Below are positions 1 through 9,011 of a stretch of DNA of 64,000 nucleotides, piece after piece; within the stretch, counting starts at the first letter, position 1; the number at the start of each line of letters is the position of its first letter. A program made the translations under genes and the position numbers. Below the pieces are notes generated by a model that worked only from the letters and a program-made list of their open reading frames with translations, did no database searches and was not told where the DNA came from. Source of the DNA: DASVBE01 sp963770375 (lineage in GTDB: Bacteria; Actinomycetota; Actinomycetes; Streptosporangiales; Streptosporangiaceae); contig CAVYPM010000020.1 of NCBI GenBank assembly GCA_963770375.1, forward strand, positions 87,831-151,830, in the 5' to 3' direction.

Positions 1-848
1 CCGTCCCACACGGCCCACCACAGCGTCTGCGGCAGCATGCCGGGGTGGAACTCGACCCGCAGGTCGAGGTTCTCCAGGCGGCGCATGACCGCCCGTCGGT
101 ACTGGCGCTCCTGCGGGTCGTCCAGGTTCCCCGGGTACTGGTAGGAGGTCCAGTACTCGAGGGTGAGCGTCTCGCCCAGGGCCAGGGTCTTGGACAGCGG
201 GATGTCCACCCCGTAGATGCCGTTGCTGATCTTGTACAGCGATCCGGAGACCTCGCCGCAGCCGTGGCCGGTCTCCAGCGTGACGATGCTCGTGTCGTAG
301 AGGTACGGGATGTGGTCGACGTCGTCCGCGATGGCCTCGATGACCTGCGTGGTCCTGGTCGAGGCGAGCCGGCCGTCGGGGCCGACGTAGACGTGGTCGT
401 GCATGGACAGGGTCTGGTGCCGGCGCGGGCCCATCACCCTGGCCACCGCGGAGAACGACTCGGGGGACAGCGGGTTGTCCCCGGCCAGCACGCTGATCGA
501 CCGCGACCCGGACCACAGCCGCCACAGCCGTTCCTGCTCCTGGCCGGTCAGCCCGAAGGTGTCGATCAGCAGCTGGAGCGCGGACCGGCTGACCAGGCGG
601 CCGGACAGGGCCCGCGCGACGGTGTCCTTCAGCTGGTGCGCGACGACGTCGGACGGCCCGGCCGCGCGGGGGTGGTTCCACAGGTGCTGGGCGACCGCCT
701 CGGCCACGGCCAGCTGGTTGATCGCGCCCGGGCGGAGCCGCACCGCGTGCTGTTCCCACACGCGGCGGTAGCGGCCCGGCCGGAGCAGTAACTCCCGCAG
801 GTAGCTTGCGGCAGCCCGGCGGCCGAATTCGGAAGGCGCGTCGGTCAC
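1..848 (-). CDS. Conserved hypothetical protein (3' end outside window)
   Basis: The frame opens with GTG at 848-846 (VTDAPSEFGRRAAASYL) and stays open through the window edge, giving 282 residues without a stop. The N-terminal half is helical and charged, and a stretch near residues 95-120 (LIDTFGLTGQEQERLWRLW) resembles the leucine/tryptophan-rich linker of XRE-associated actinobacterial proteins. The C-terminal half is more beta-like, with GHGCGEVSG and a YWTSYQYPG segment. No signal peptide or membrane span is visible. I recognise it only as an actinobacterial conserved protein and assign no function. A GGAC-type weak ribosome site precedes the GTG, and an upstream ATG is followed two codons later by a stop, so GTG is the only sensible start. 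Confidence 0.7.
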   Translation of the reverse strand, partial: MTDAPSEFGRRAAASYLRELLLRPGRYRRVWEQHAVRLRPGAINQLAVAEAVAQHLWNHPRAAGPSDVVAHQLKDTVARALSGRLVSRSALQLLIDTFGLTGQEQERLWRLWSGSRSISVLAGDNPLSPESFSAVARVMGPRRHQTLSMHDHVYVGPDGRLASTRTTQVIEAIADDVDHIPYLYDTSIVTLETGHGCGEVSGSLYKISNGIYGVDIPLSKTLALGETLTLEYWTSYQYPGNLDDPQERQYRRAVMRRLENLDLRVEFHPGMLPQTLWWAVWD

Positions 849-1247
849 GGTCTCGTGTCCGTCCTGTGCGAACTTACTGCGACATTTGATGGCTACTTTA
901 CGGGCGCAGGCTCACTTTTGAGGGGCGCGCACGCGGACGGCGGGAACGCCGGCTGCGGGTGCGCTGCTCAGCTGGCGCCGGGGCCTGCGGCGGCCTAGGT
1001 CACGCTGGCTGGCAGGGCAGGGCCCGGTGCAAACCGGGGCCAGTCATCAGGGCCGCCGCCACGCTGGCTATCCGGCTGCCAGGTGAGTAGGGGGGCGGGC
1101 CCGCTGCGCAAGTGGCGGGCCCCCGCCTCGTCCGGCCCTTGTCGCTCCGCACCGCGCAGGGCCGGGAGCCCGGGCTGCGCTGCCCGAATGCCGCCAGGCA
1201 GCGCAGGCCGGGCTCACGCTTCTGCGGGGCTGGTCAACAGGGGCTGG
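849..1247. other. Intergenic region between two leftward genes
   Basis: About 400 bases without a convincing gene. The only structured element seen is the inverted repeat at 1166-1215, described separately. The promoter of the leftward gene at 848 should lie here; a relatively AT-rich patch around 880-920 is the only likely place, but no clear -35/-10 pair is visible. Confidence 0.5.
1166..1215 (-). terminator. Candidate terminator hairpin after GNAT gene
   Basis: Arms of 19 bases (1166-1184 and 1197-1215) pair with a single mismatch around a 12-base loop. It lies 33 bases past the stop of the leftward acetyltransferase. There is no T-run, as is common for actinobacterial hairpin terminators. 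Confidence 0.6.
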
Positions 1248-2105
1248 TCAGAACAGCACGGACATGAACGTGCCCTGCTCGGTGAACCCGGCGCGCAGGT
1301 ACGCGCCGCGGGCGGGCGCGTTGTAGTCGTTCACGTAGAGCGTTACCACCGGCGCGATGCTGGCCAGCGCGATCTTCGCGACCGCGGCCATGCCGCGCGA
1401 CGCGATGCCCCGGCCGCGCAGGTCCGGCGGCACCCAGACGCCCTGCACCTGGCAGGCGTGCGGGGTGACCGAGCCGACCTCGGCCTTGAAGAGGACCCGG
1501 CCGTTCTCGATCCGCGCGAACGACCGGCCGGCCCGGATCAGCTCCAGGACCCGGGCCCGGTAGGCCGCCCCGCCGTCCGGGCCGATCGGCGAAACGCCGA
1601 CCTCCTCGGTGAACATGTCGACCGAGGCCGGAAGCAGGATGTCGAGCTCGTCCGGGCGGACCTGGCGGACCAGCGGGTCGGGCGGGACGGCGGGCTCGCC
1701 GGAGATCGTCATCACCGGCTGCCGGGCCCGGATCTCCCGCGGCCGGCCCCAGTACGGCGCCAGCATCCCCCACAGCTCGGTGACCACCTCGGCCGGGCCG
1801 ACCACCGAGGAGCAGCGGCGGCCCTGCAGCCGGGCCCGCCCGGCGAAGGCGAGGATCGCGGCCGGGGTGGCTTCCACCGGGACCAGGTTGGCACCGGAGT
1901 AGCACAGCGAGGTCAGGCGGCCGCTGTCGGAGTATCCCCACAGCTGCGCGCCGAGCCGGCCCGGGTCCAGCCCGGAACTGCGCAGCCGGGCGCTGACGAA
2001 CACGTTGGCGACCGGGTCGCGGTCGCAGATCGCCAGCGCCTCGTCACGGTCGCTCTCGTTCAGCAGGCGCAGCGACGACGACTTCCACGTCCTGGTGCGC
2101 AGCAC
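1248..2105 (-). CDS. GNAT family N-acetyltransferase with DUF4081 domain
   Basis: A 285-residue protein starting with GTG at 2105. The first ~130 residues match the DUF4081-type N-terminal domain that accompanies this actinobacterial acetyltransferase; the C-terminal ~140 residues form the GNAT fold. The acetyl-CoA loop region reads VPPDLRGRGIASRGMAAV, and the C-terminal strand has YVNDYNAPARGAYLRAGF, typical of GNAT motifs A and B. In many actinobacteria this gene sits directly downstream of ispG. Here ispG is about 15 kb away, with sugar genes in between. GGAGGG sits almost on top of the GTG, so the exact start is slightly uncertain. Substrate unknown. Confidence 0.85.
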   Translation of the reverse strand: MLRTRTWKSSSLRLLNESDRDEALAICDRDPVANVFVSARLRSSGLDPGRLGAQLWGYSDSGRLTSLCYSGANLVPVEATPAAILAFAGRARLQGRRCSSVVGPAEVVTELWGMLAPYWGRPREIRARQPVMTISGEPAVPPDPLVRQVRPDELDILLPASVDMFTEEVGVSPIGPDGGAAYRARVLELIRAGRSFARIENGRVLFKAEVGSVTPHACQVQGVWVPPDLRGRGIASRGMAAVAKIALASIAPVVTLYVNDYNAPARGAYLRAGFTEQGTFMSVLF

Positions 2106-2189
2106 CCCTCCAGGGTAACGGCTGTGCTGGCTGGCTCGCTGCGGGCCGCTGGAAGGCGCGGCCTGCCGCTGTCCCGGGTCCTCGTGCGC

Positions 2190-3863
2190 TCACGCTGCGT
2201 CGGAGGCCGGCGCCGGGGCCGACCGGCCGCCGGTCCGGCCCGGGTCAGGCGCGGGCGGCGGGGGCAGCGCCGGGCAGGTGGCGGCCACCGCCCCGGTCCC
2301 GGCCGGCAGCGCGCCGGTGGCCAGGTAGCGGGCCAGGTAGCCGTTCACGCACGTGTTCGCCGGGTTGGCCAGCGACTGGCCGTGGTTGCCGCCGCCGGTG
2401 ACGACGACCATCCGGGCCGTCCCCAGGGCCCGGCGGGCCTGCTGGGCGCCGGCGTACGGGGTGGCCGCGTCCAGCGTGCCCTGCAGCATCAGGATGCCGG
2501 GCAGCCCGGCGGCGCCGATCTTCATCGGCTGGGCCGGGCCGCGCACCGGCCAGAACGCGCAGGCCGCGTTGAACCAGGCGTTGCCCCAGGTCTCGAACGG
2601 CGCGACGCTGCTGACCTTCCGGGTGTCGGCGTCCCACCGGGCCCAGTTCCGCGGCCAGGCCGCGTCGCTGCACTCCGTCGCGTTGTACACGGCGAACTCG
2701 TTCTCGTGGGTGACGCCCAGCTGCTGGTACGCCTGGGTCAGCGCGTCATTCGACATGCCGCGCCGGTATTCGGCCAGCGCGGTGGCGAGCTCCGGCCAGT
2801 AGCCGTTGTTGTAGCCGCCCTGCAGCATGGTGTCGGTCAGCTCGGCCGGCCCGACCAGCGGCCCGTCCGGGCCGTTGACCGGGTGCGCGGCCAGCTCCCG
2901 CAGCGCCGCCTGGTACTGGGCGGCGACCTGCGCCTGCGTGCTGCCGAGCCCGTAGGCGTCATCGTGCTGTGCGACCCAGGCGAAGAACGCGTTGGCCCGG
3001 CCCTGGAACGCGTAGTCCTGGTTGATGTTGTCCTGGTACCAGACGCCGCCGGGGCCGACCGTGCTGTCCAGCACCATCCGGCGGACGTGGCCGGGGAACA
3101 GGGTGGCGTACACCTGGCCCAGGTAGGTGCCGTAGGAGTAGGCGAAGTAGCTCATCTTGGGCGCGCCCAGCGCGGCCCGGATGGCGTCCATGTCGCGCGC
3201 GTTGTCCGCGGTGGTCATGTGCGGCAGAAGCCAGCCGAACCGGCGCTCGCAGCCGGCCGCGTACGCCTTCGCCCGGCTGACCATCACCTGCTCGGCGGCC
3301 TTGCTGGCGGGGTCGTAGGCCGGCCGGACGCCGCTGAAGAAGGACGGGTCGCAGTGCAGCGCGGGCACCGAGTCGCCCACCCCGCGCGGGTCGAACCCGA
3401 TGATGTCGTACCGGGACGAGACGTCCCTGGGCAGCGCGCCGGCCACGTACAGGGCCAGGCTCAGCCCGCTGCCGCCGGGGCCGCCCGGGTTGACCAGCAG
3501 CGGCCCGAGCCGCTGCCCGGCCGGCGCGGTGGCCGGGATCTCGTTCAGCGCCAGCGTGATGGTCCGGCCGCCGGGGTGCGCGTAGTCCAGCGGCACGGCC
3601 AGCCGGGCGCAGCGGGCCGGGGCGGGCACGTCCGGGCAGGTGTGCCAGCTGAGCTTGCCGGCCGGCTGGACCAGCCCGCCGGGGTTGGCCGGTGCGGACG
3701 GCTGGGCGGTCCCGCCGCCCCCTCCCCCGCCGGAGCCGCCGGACACCGCGCCGCTGCCGGAGCAGGCGGACAGCCCGAGGGCCATCGCGGCCAGGCCGGC
3801 CAGCACAGCGGGCACGCCGGGCCTGCGGCGCAGGGCGGCGGCGGCGGTCAGGGGTCGTTTCAT
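2190..3863 (-). CDS. Secreted lipoprotein alpha/beta-hydrolase, tripeptidyl aminopeptidase-like
   Basis: A 557-residue protein of the SlpD/SlpE/TAP exopeptidase family, expected to release tripeptides or short peptides outside the cell. I start it at ATG 3863, because this gives a lipoprotein signal peptide with lipobox LSAC and lipidated Cys34; a longer open frame upstream reads through intergenic sequence. The oxyanion/HGGP-like motif NPGGPGGSG lies near residues 125-133, the nucleophile elbow YSYGTYLG puts the serine at about 243, the acid is near Asp465 (GTLDAATPY) and the base is His494 (GGNHGQS). A glycine-rich spacer follows the lipid anchor. It lies directly downstream of araA but its function is unrelated to arabinose. 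A 20-bp perfect palindrome sits just upstream of the start. Confidence 0.88.
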   Translation of the reverse strand: MKRPLTAAAALRRRPGVPAVLAGLAAMALGLSACSGSGAVSGGSGGGGGGGTAQPSAPANPGGLVQPAGKLSWHTCPDVPAPARCARLAVPLDYAHPGGRTITLALNEIPATAPAGQRLGPLLVNPGGPGGSGLSLALYVAGALPRDVSSRYDIIGFDPRGVGDSVPALHCDPSFFSGVRPAYDPASKAAEQVMVSRAKAYAAGCERRFGWLLPHMTTADNARDMDAIRAALGAPKMSYFAYSYGTYLGQVYATLFPGHVRRMVLDSTVGPGGVWYQDNINQDYAFQGRANAFFAWVAQHDDAYGLGSTQAQVAAQYQAALRELAAHPVNGPDGPLVGPAELTDTMLQGGYNNGYWPELATALAEYRRGMSNDALTQAYQQLGVTHENEFAVYNATECSDAAWPRNWARWDADTRKVSSVAPFETWGNAWFNAACAFWPVRGPAQPMKIGAAGLPGILMLQGTLDAATPYAGAQQARRALGTARMVVVTGGGNHGQSLANPANTCVNGYLARYLATGALPAGTGAVAATCPALPPPPAPDPGRTGGRSAPAPASDAA

Positions 3864-3871
3864 GGACACAT

Positions 3872-3891
3872 AGTGCCCGGTACCGGGCACT
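3872..3891. repeat. 20-bp perfect palindrome before the peptidase start
   Basis: Arms AGTGCCCGGT/ACCGGGCACT meet without a loop, ending 8 bases before the ATG of the secreted peptidase. No Shine-Dalgarno is visible between palindrome and start. It could be an operator, or an mRNA hairpin that terminates the ara transcript or shields the start. Confidence 0.6.
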
Positions 3892-3993
3892 GGCCGGCGC
3901 CAGCCGTGGCGGGCGGCCCGGGCCGCGCCGCCGGCGCGGCCCGCGGAGGGCCAGGCAGCGCGCACCGCGCCCGCCGCGGCCGGCCTCGCACCG

Positions 3994-5391
3994 TCAGACC
4001 TGCACGAACTCAATCCCGGCCAGTTCGCAGAAAACCCGCCAGGACGCCGCGTGGTGGCCCAGGTTCATCACTTCGTGATGCGGGCCGCCCGCCCGCAGCC
4101 AGCCGTTGAGGCAGGTGCGCACCCCGGACGCCGGGCGGAACTGGCCGTAGGGCATCTCCAGCGCGGGCAGTTCCTGGCTGTCCAGGTTCTCCCCCTCGGC
4201 CACGACCAGCCGGAACCGCTCTCCCTCCAGCGACACCAGCGTGGCCAGCGTCGCCGGGCCTGGCTGGTACTGGAACAGGAACGTGGGCGGGTCTTCCAGC
4301 CGGCCGATGCCCAGCGGCCGCTTGATCAGCTTCACCGGCCGGTCCCGGCGGGCGATCTTCCAGTTGCCCTCGCCCATGTGGCTCATCAGCACCGAGTCGG
4401 ACGGGAAGTCCATCGCGTACATCTCGGTGAAGTGCGCGTCGCCGATCAAAACGTGCCCGGCCGAGACGATGCAGGCGGTCAGCACGTCGCCCTCGGCGGC
4501 GTACCCGTAGCCCTTGGCCATCAGGCTGGACGCGGCGGCCAGCGGCAGCCGGGCGAACCGGCCGTCCTCGCCGATCGCGTCGAAGTGCGCGGTGTACGCG
4601 CCGAACCCGCGGCTTTCCAGGATCTGCTCGATGGCGACCTGCATCCGGGCGTGGTCCGCGCGCTCCTCGGCAGACAGCCGCGGGTCGATCTCGAACCGCT
4701 CGTCCTCGAACGCGATGACCTCGTTCGCCTGCGCGTCGGTGACCGCTTCCATGCCGCGGATCAGGTCACCGGGCGCCACCGCGAGGATCTCCGGGCCAAG
4801 CGAGCGGACCAGCGCGCTCTCGTCCACCCGGATGTCGCCCATGTCGTTCATCGCGTAGCCGAAGATGGCGACCTTGAGCTTCTTCCACGCGGTGATCGCG
4901 GCGGCCGCCCGGGCCCACCGGCCCACGTCCGCGCGGAACCCCGCGCTCCGCCAGTCGTCGGTCAGCACCGCGAACCGGCGCCCGGCCCTGACCATCGCGT
5001 TCGCGGTGTCCTGCGCCCCGTGCACGCCCTGGTTGTAGGTCATGTCGGCCATGTCCCACTGCGGCGTGACGTTCGGCTCCGGCTGGATGTTGGCCAGGCA
5101 GATCGGCAGCCGGGACTCCGACAGCAGCCGCGCCACCCGCATCGCCGGGCCGTAGGTGAGCATCACCACCAGGACCCCGTCGAGGCCGGCCGCCTCGAAC
5201 TTGCGCATCTCGCGCTCGGCGTCCTCCCGGTACTTGATCGGCTCGCTGGGCACGAACTCGCCAACGTCCGCCAGCGCCGCGGCCAGTTCGGCGGCGTAAC
5301 CGGCCTGCCGCTGCGCGATGCCCGGGATCATGTCGTCGTAGAGATCCTGCATGATGCCCAGGATCCCGATCCTCGGCTTGCGGTCCGTCAT
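3994..5391 (-). CDS. araA: L-arabinose isomerase family protein (AraA-like)
   Basis: 465 residues, somewhat shorter than E. coli AraA (~500). It should interconvert L-arabinose and L-ribulose in the cytoplasm using Mn2+. Conserved blocks carry the metal/catalytic residues: KGYGYAAEGD (Glu300), FTEMYAMDF (Glu323), SHMGEGN (His338) and a C-terminal GPHHEVMNLGHH (His438/439), matching the Glu-Glu-His-His set of the family. The N-terminal domain differs from the classical enzyme and is closer to the broader fucose/arabinose isomerase group, so the exact sugar rests on the neighbours araB and araD. AAAGG precedes the ATG. A small AT-rich palindrome (5404-5417) lies in the 61-base gap to araD. Confidence 0.82.
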   Translation of the reverse strand: MTDRKPRIGILGIMQDLYDDMIPGIAQRQAGYAAELAAALADVGEFVPSEPIKYREDAEREMRKFEAAGLDGVLVVMLTYGPAMRVARLLSESRLPICLANIQPEPNVTPQWDMADMTYNQGVHGAQDTANAMVRAGRRFAVLTDDWRSAGFRADVGRWARAAAAITAWKKLKVAIFGYAMNDMGDIRVDESALVRSLGPEILAVAPGDLIRGMEAVTDAQANEVIAFEDERFEIDPRLSAEERADHARMQVAIEQILESRGFGAYTAHFDAIGEDGRFARLPLAAASSLMAKGYGYAAEGDVLTACIVSAGHVLIGDAHFTEMYAMDFPSDSVLMSHMGEGNWKIARRDRPVKLIKRPLGIGRLEDPPTFLFQYQPGPATLATLVSLEGERFRLVVAEGENLDSQELPALEMPYGQFRPASGVRTCLNGWLRAGGPHHEVMNLGHHAASWRVFCELAGIEFVQV

Positions 5392-5452
5392 AGGACGACC
5401 TTTCGTTATTTATTACGGTTTCTGCGGCGCGGGTGCGCCCGTCCACGGCCGG

Positions 5453-6116
5453 TCAGCGCTGGCCGTACTCGTGTGTGTAGCGCCAGTGGAGCCTGTCGAC
5501 GTGCTCCTTGCTGATCTCCTGCGGGGTGCCGAGCGCCCGGGCGAGGTGCACGGTGCGGGCCGCGTCCTCGCACATCACCGCGGCCTTGACCGCGTCCCGC
5601 GGGCCGCGGCCGATGGCGAACACGCCGTGGCTGCGCATCAGCACGGCCTTGGAGCGGTGCCCGGTCAGGGTTTCCACGATGCCGCGGCCGATGTCGTCGC
5701 CGCCGATCAGCGCGAACGGCCCGACCGGGATCTCGCCGCCGAACTCGTCGGCGATCGCGGTCAGCACGCAGGGCACCGGCTCGCCGCGGGCGGCCCACGC
5801 GGTGGCGTACGCCGAGTGGGTGTGCACCACGCCGCCCACCCCGGGCATGTGCCGGTACACGTACGCGTGCGCGGCGGTGTCGCTGGACGGCGACAGGCCG
5901 TGGCCGTTGCCCTCGGCGGCCGGGCGGCCGTCCAGGTCGCAGAGCACCATCGACTCCGGGGTCAGGTCCTCGTACTCCACCCCGCTCGGCTTGATCAGCA
6001 TCAGCTCCGTGCCGGGCACCCGGGCCGAGACGTTGCCCGAGGTCCACGCGACCAGGCCGGACGAGACCAGCCGGCGGTGCAGCTCGCAGAGTTCCTCGCG
6101 CAGGCGCCGAGGTCAC
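5453..6116 (-). CDS. araD: L-ribulose-5-phosphate 4-epimerase, apparent frameshift near N-terminus
   Basis: Class II aldolase/epimerase that converts L-ribulose-5-P to D-xylulose-5-P. The main frame shows IKPSGVEYEDL, the zinc-site HTHSAYATAW, and a third histidine in RSHGVFAIG. The usual N-terminus (LREELCELHRRLVSSGLVAW followed by the phosphate-binding TSGNVSARV) is present in this frame but has no start codon: a TGA lies at 6113-6115 and the first GTG is at 6019, after the motif. A GTG at 6116 begins MTSA in another frame and joins perfectly if one C near 6104-6112 is removed. I therefore place the true start at 6116 with a one-base indel. A conservative annotation would be 5453-6019 (188 residues), which would lack part of the active site. 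Confidence 0.8.
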
Positions 6117-6148
6117 GGGGTTTCCGCCCGCGGACGGGGCCGCGGCGG

Positions 6149-7861
6149 TCACCGGCGGCCACCTGCGTGCTGCCGCACCGCCCGCTCGCGGATCGCGTGC
6201 AGCCGGTGCAGCACGTCGTTGCCGCCGCGGCCGAAGTAGTCGTGCAGGGTCCGGTACTCGGCGTACAGGTCGTCGTACACCGCCGCGCTGTCCGCGTCGG
6301 GCAGGTAGGCCCGGTCGGTCTTGCGGCCCATCGCCGCGGCCGCGGCCGGCACGTCCGGGTAGGCACCCGCGGCCACCGCGGCGTGCAGCGCCGAGCCCAG
6401 CGCCGGGCCCTGCTCGGAGCCGATCAGGCTGAGCGGCCGGCGGGTCACGTCCGCGTAGATCTGCATCACCGCCTCGTTCCGCATCAGCCCCCCGGCGATG
6501 ACCAGCTCGGTGACCGGCAGCCCGGCCGCGGTGAACGCGTCGATGATCACCCGGGTGCCGAACGCGGTGGCCTCGACCAGCGCCCGGTAGATGTCCGGCG
6601 GCCGGGTGGCCAGGGTCAGCCCGGCGATCATCCCGGACAGGTGGTGGTCGACCAGCACGCTGCGGTTGCCGTTCATCCAGTCCAGCGCGATCAGCCCGTG
6701 CGCGCCGGCCGGCTGGGCCATGGCCTCGTCGGACAGCAGCTCGTGCACGGAGATGTGCCGCCGGGCGGCCCGCTCGGCGTACTCCGGCGGCACCCCGTTG
6801 TGCACGTACCAGCCGAAGATGTCGCCCACCCCGGACTGCCCGGCCTCGTAGCCCCACAGCCCGGCCACGATGCCGCCGTCCACCACCCCGCACATGCCCG
6901 GCACCTCGGACAGCCGGGTGCCGTTCATCACGTGGCAGGTGGACGTGCCCATGATGGCGACCATCTGGCCCGGCCCGGCCGCGGCCGCGGCGGGCGGGGT
7001 GACGTGCGCGTCCACGTTGCCCACCGCCACCGCGATGCCCGCGGGCAGCCCGGTCCACCGGGCCGCGGGCCCGGTGAGCGACCCGGCCCGGGCGCCCAGC
7101 GGCATGATCGGGTGCTCGAGCTTGTCCGCCGCGAAGGTGGCGAACCGCGGGTCGAGCGCACCCAGGAACTCCTGGGACGGGTAGTGCCCGTCCTGGTAGA
7201 TGCCCTTGTACCCGGCGGTGCAGGCGTTCCTGGTCTCGGTGCCGGTGAGCTGCCAGATGATCCAGTCCGCGGCCTCGATCCAGCGCTCCGCGCGGGCGTA
7301 GATCTCCGGGTCCTCGGCCAGCAGCTGGAGGCCCTTGGCGAACTGCCACTCGGACGAGATCTTCCCGCCGTACCGGCCGATCCACGGCTCGCCGCGCTCG
7401 TGCGCCAGCGCGTTGATCTGGTCGGCCTGCGGCTGGGCGGCGTGGTGCTTCCACAGCTTGGGGTAGGCGTGCGGGACGCCGGCCAGCCCGGGCAGCTGGC
7501 ACAGCGGCGTGCCGTCCGCTTCGGTGGGCAGCACGGTGCACGCGGTGAAGTCGGTGCCGATGCCGATGACCTGGGTGGGGCTGACCCCGGCCGAGCGGAG
7601 CGCGGCGGGCACCGCGTGCCGCAGCACGTCGAGCCAGTCGGCCGGGTCCTGCAGCGCCCAGTCCGGCGGCAGCTTCTCCCCGGTGGCGGCCAGCTCGTCG
7701 TCCATCACCGCGTGCGCGTACTCGTGCACCGCGGTGCCCAGCTCGGCCCCGTCCCGGACCCGGACGACCAGCGCCCGGCCGGACAGCGTGCCGAAGTCCA
7801 CCCCGACGACGCAGGCGTCGGGACCGGGTGGTGCCCCGCTGTTGTGAGCGCTAACGGTCAT
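6149..7861 (-). CDS. araB: Ribulokinase (FGGY family)
   Basis: 570 residues, the normal size for ribulokinase. It phosphorylates L-ribulose with ATP. The N-terminal ATPase fold has VVGVDFGTLSGRALVV, the ribulokinase version of the phosphate-1 motif; later blocks include GTDFTACTVLP, MGTSTCHVMN and the C-terminal GGLMRNEAVMQIYADV. AGGAGG lies 12 bases before the ATG. Codons 2-6 contain a LacI-type operator (7842-7857), so repressor bound here would block elongation or initiation within the operon. It is 37 bases downstream of lacI and 33 bases upstream of araD, consistent with one transcript lacI-araB-araD-araA. Confidence 0.92.
   Translation of the reverse strand: MTVSAHNSGAPPGPDACVVGVDFGTLSGRALVVRVRDGAELGTAVHEYAHAVMDDELAATGEKLPPDWALQDPADWLDVLRHAVPAALRSAGVSPTQVIGIGTDFTACTVLPTEADGTPLCQLPGLAGVPHAYPKLWKHHAAQPQADQINALAHERGEPWIGRYGGKISSEWQFAKGLQLLAEDPEIYARAERWIEAADWIIWQLTGTETRNACTAGYKGIYQDGHYPSQEFLGALDPRFATFAADKLEHPIMPLGARAGSLTGPAARWTGLPAGIAVAVGNVDAHVTPPAAAAAGPGQMVAIMGTSTCHVMNGTRLSEVPGMCGVVDGGIVAGLWGYEAGQSGVGDIFGWYVHNGVPPEYAERAARRHISVHELLSDEAMAQPAGAHGLIALDWMNGNRSVLVDHHLSGMIAGLTLATRPPDIYRALVEATAFGTRVIIDAFTAAGLPVTELVIAGGLMRNEAVMQIYADVTRRPLSLIGSEQGPALGSALHAAVAAGAYPDVPAAAAAMGRKTDRAYLPDADSAAVYDDLYAEYRTLHDYFGRGGNDVLHRLHAIRERAVRQHAGGRR
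7842..7857. promoter_or_regulatory. LacI-type operator inside the araB start region
   Basis: TTGTGAGCGCTAACGG, core GAGCGCTAAC, overlapping araB codons 2-6. It shares the AGCGCT centre with operators at 9013, 15412 and 27271 in this window. Confidence 0.7.
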
Positions 7862-7898
7862 CGCCGGTGTGCCTCCTCACCGTTAGTGCCTCCGCTGG

Positions 7899-8948
7899 TC
7901 AGGCGCGCGGCCGGGCGGCGCTGGAGCGAACCACGAGCTCCGGGTCGACCGGCAGCGGTGAGCCCGCCGAATGATGGTCGCAGATGGTGTCCACCAGCAG
8001 CCGCAGGGCCCGCCTGCCCAGCTCACCGAAGTCCTGCCGGACCGTGGTCAGCGGCGGGCGGAAGAACGCGGCTTCCGGGATGTCGTCGAACCCGACCACG
8101 CTGACGTCCTCGGGCACCCGCCGGCCCTGCTCGCCGAGCGCGCGCAGCAGGCCCAGCGCCATGTGGTCGTTGGCGCAGAACACGGCGGTCACCTCGGGCC
8201 GCCGGGCCAGCTGCAGGCCGATCTCGTAGCCGGACCTGGCCGACCAGTCGCCGGCCAGCACCTCGGGCTGCTCGGCGCCGGCCTCGGCCAGGGTCTGCGA
8301 CCAGCCGCGGGTCCGCTCCCTGGCGTCCAGCCAGGAGCCGGGCCCGCCCACGTGGTACACGGTGCGGTGGCCGAGGTCGAGCAGGTAGCGGGTGGCCCGG
8401 GCCGCGCCCGCGGTGTTGTCGACCGCGACAAAGGGCAGCGGGGCCAGCGGCGCCTCGGTGCCGCAGCCCACGGCGACCAGCGGGACCAGGTCGGGGATGC
8501 CCACCAGCGCGGCGACGGCCGAGGTCTGCGGGGCGATCACGATGATGCCCTCGACCGCCTGGCCGACGAACCGGTCCACCGCGTCGAGCACGCCGCGGTG
8601 GTCAAGCGCGGGCAGGCTGGAGATGCTGACGAAGTACGCGTGCCGGGCGGCCTGCTCGATCCCGTACAGCATCGAGGCGGGGCCGTACAGCGTGGTGTCG
8701 AAGCTGATCACGCCCAGCGTGTGGGTGCGGCGGGTGACCAGCGTCCGGGCCGCGGCGTTCGGCCGGTAGGACAGTTCACGGATGGCGGCGAGCACCTTCT
8801 CCCTGGTCGCGGGCCGGACGTTGGGGTGCGAGTTGAGCACCCGGGAGACGGTCTGGTGGGAGACCCCGGCCAGCCGCGCCACGTCAGCCATCACCGGCGG
8901 CCGCAGCGCGTCCCCGGCCGGGCCGCGGCGGCTCTGAGCTGACGCCAA
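7899..8948 (-). CDS. LacI family transcriptional regulator of sugar genes
   Basis: 349 residues. The N-terminal LacI helix-turn-helix and hinge are at about 19-70 (MADVARLAGVSHQTVSRVLN, then YRPNAAARTL), followed by a periplasmic-binding-protein-like sugar domain ending in GFDDIPEAAFFRPPLTTVRQ. A TTG start at 8948 is preceded by GAGGAGGGG at good spacing. As the first gene before araBDA it is the likely local repressor, released by arabinose or a related pentose or galactose. An operator in its own promoter (9013-9028) predicts autoregulation. That it also controls the importer-galTK operon and the distant epimerase is inferred from shared operators. Confidence 0.9.
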   Translation of the reverse strand: MASAQSRRGPAGDALRPPVMADVARLAGVSHQTVSRVLNSHPNVRPATREKVLAAIRELSYRPNAAARTLVTRRTHTLGVISFDTTLYGPASMLYGIEQAARHAYFVSISSLPALDHRGVLDAVDRFVGQAVEGIIVIAPQTSAVAALVGIPDLVPLVAVGCGTEAPLAPLPFVAVDNTAGAARATRYLLDLGHRTVYHVGGPGSWLDARERTRGWSQTLAEAGAEQPEVLAGDWSARSGYEIGLQLARRPEVTAVFCANDHMALGLLRALGEQGRRVPEDVSVVGFDDIPEAAFFRPPLTTVRQDFGELGRRALRLLVDTICDHHSAGSPLPVDPELVVRSSAARPRA

Positions 8949-9011
8949 CGCCCCTCCTCAGTCCCCGCCGTCGGGCCGCGCCCACCAGCCCGGCCGACCG
9001 GCGTTCGGTGC

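Noticed and set aside
1083..4109. A 1008-residue rightward open frame
   Set aside because: It is antisense to the clear GNAT and peptidase genes and has low-complexity Arg/Ala/Gly composition, an artefact of high GC. The same applies to long frames at 5351-8104, 11709-14015, 31710-34247, 45636-47882 and 59054-61126.
5404..5417. Small AT-rich palindrome before araA as an internal operator
   Set aside because: CGTTATTTATTACG is short and lies beside the araA ribosome site; it could be chance or a weak internal promoter, with no second copy to support it.
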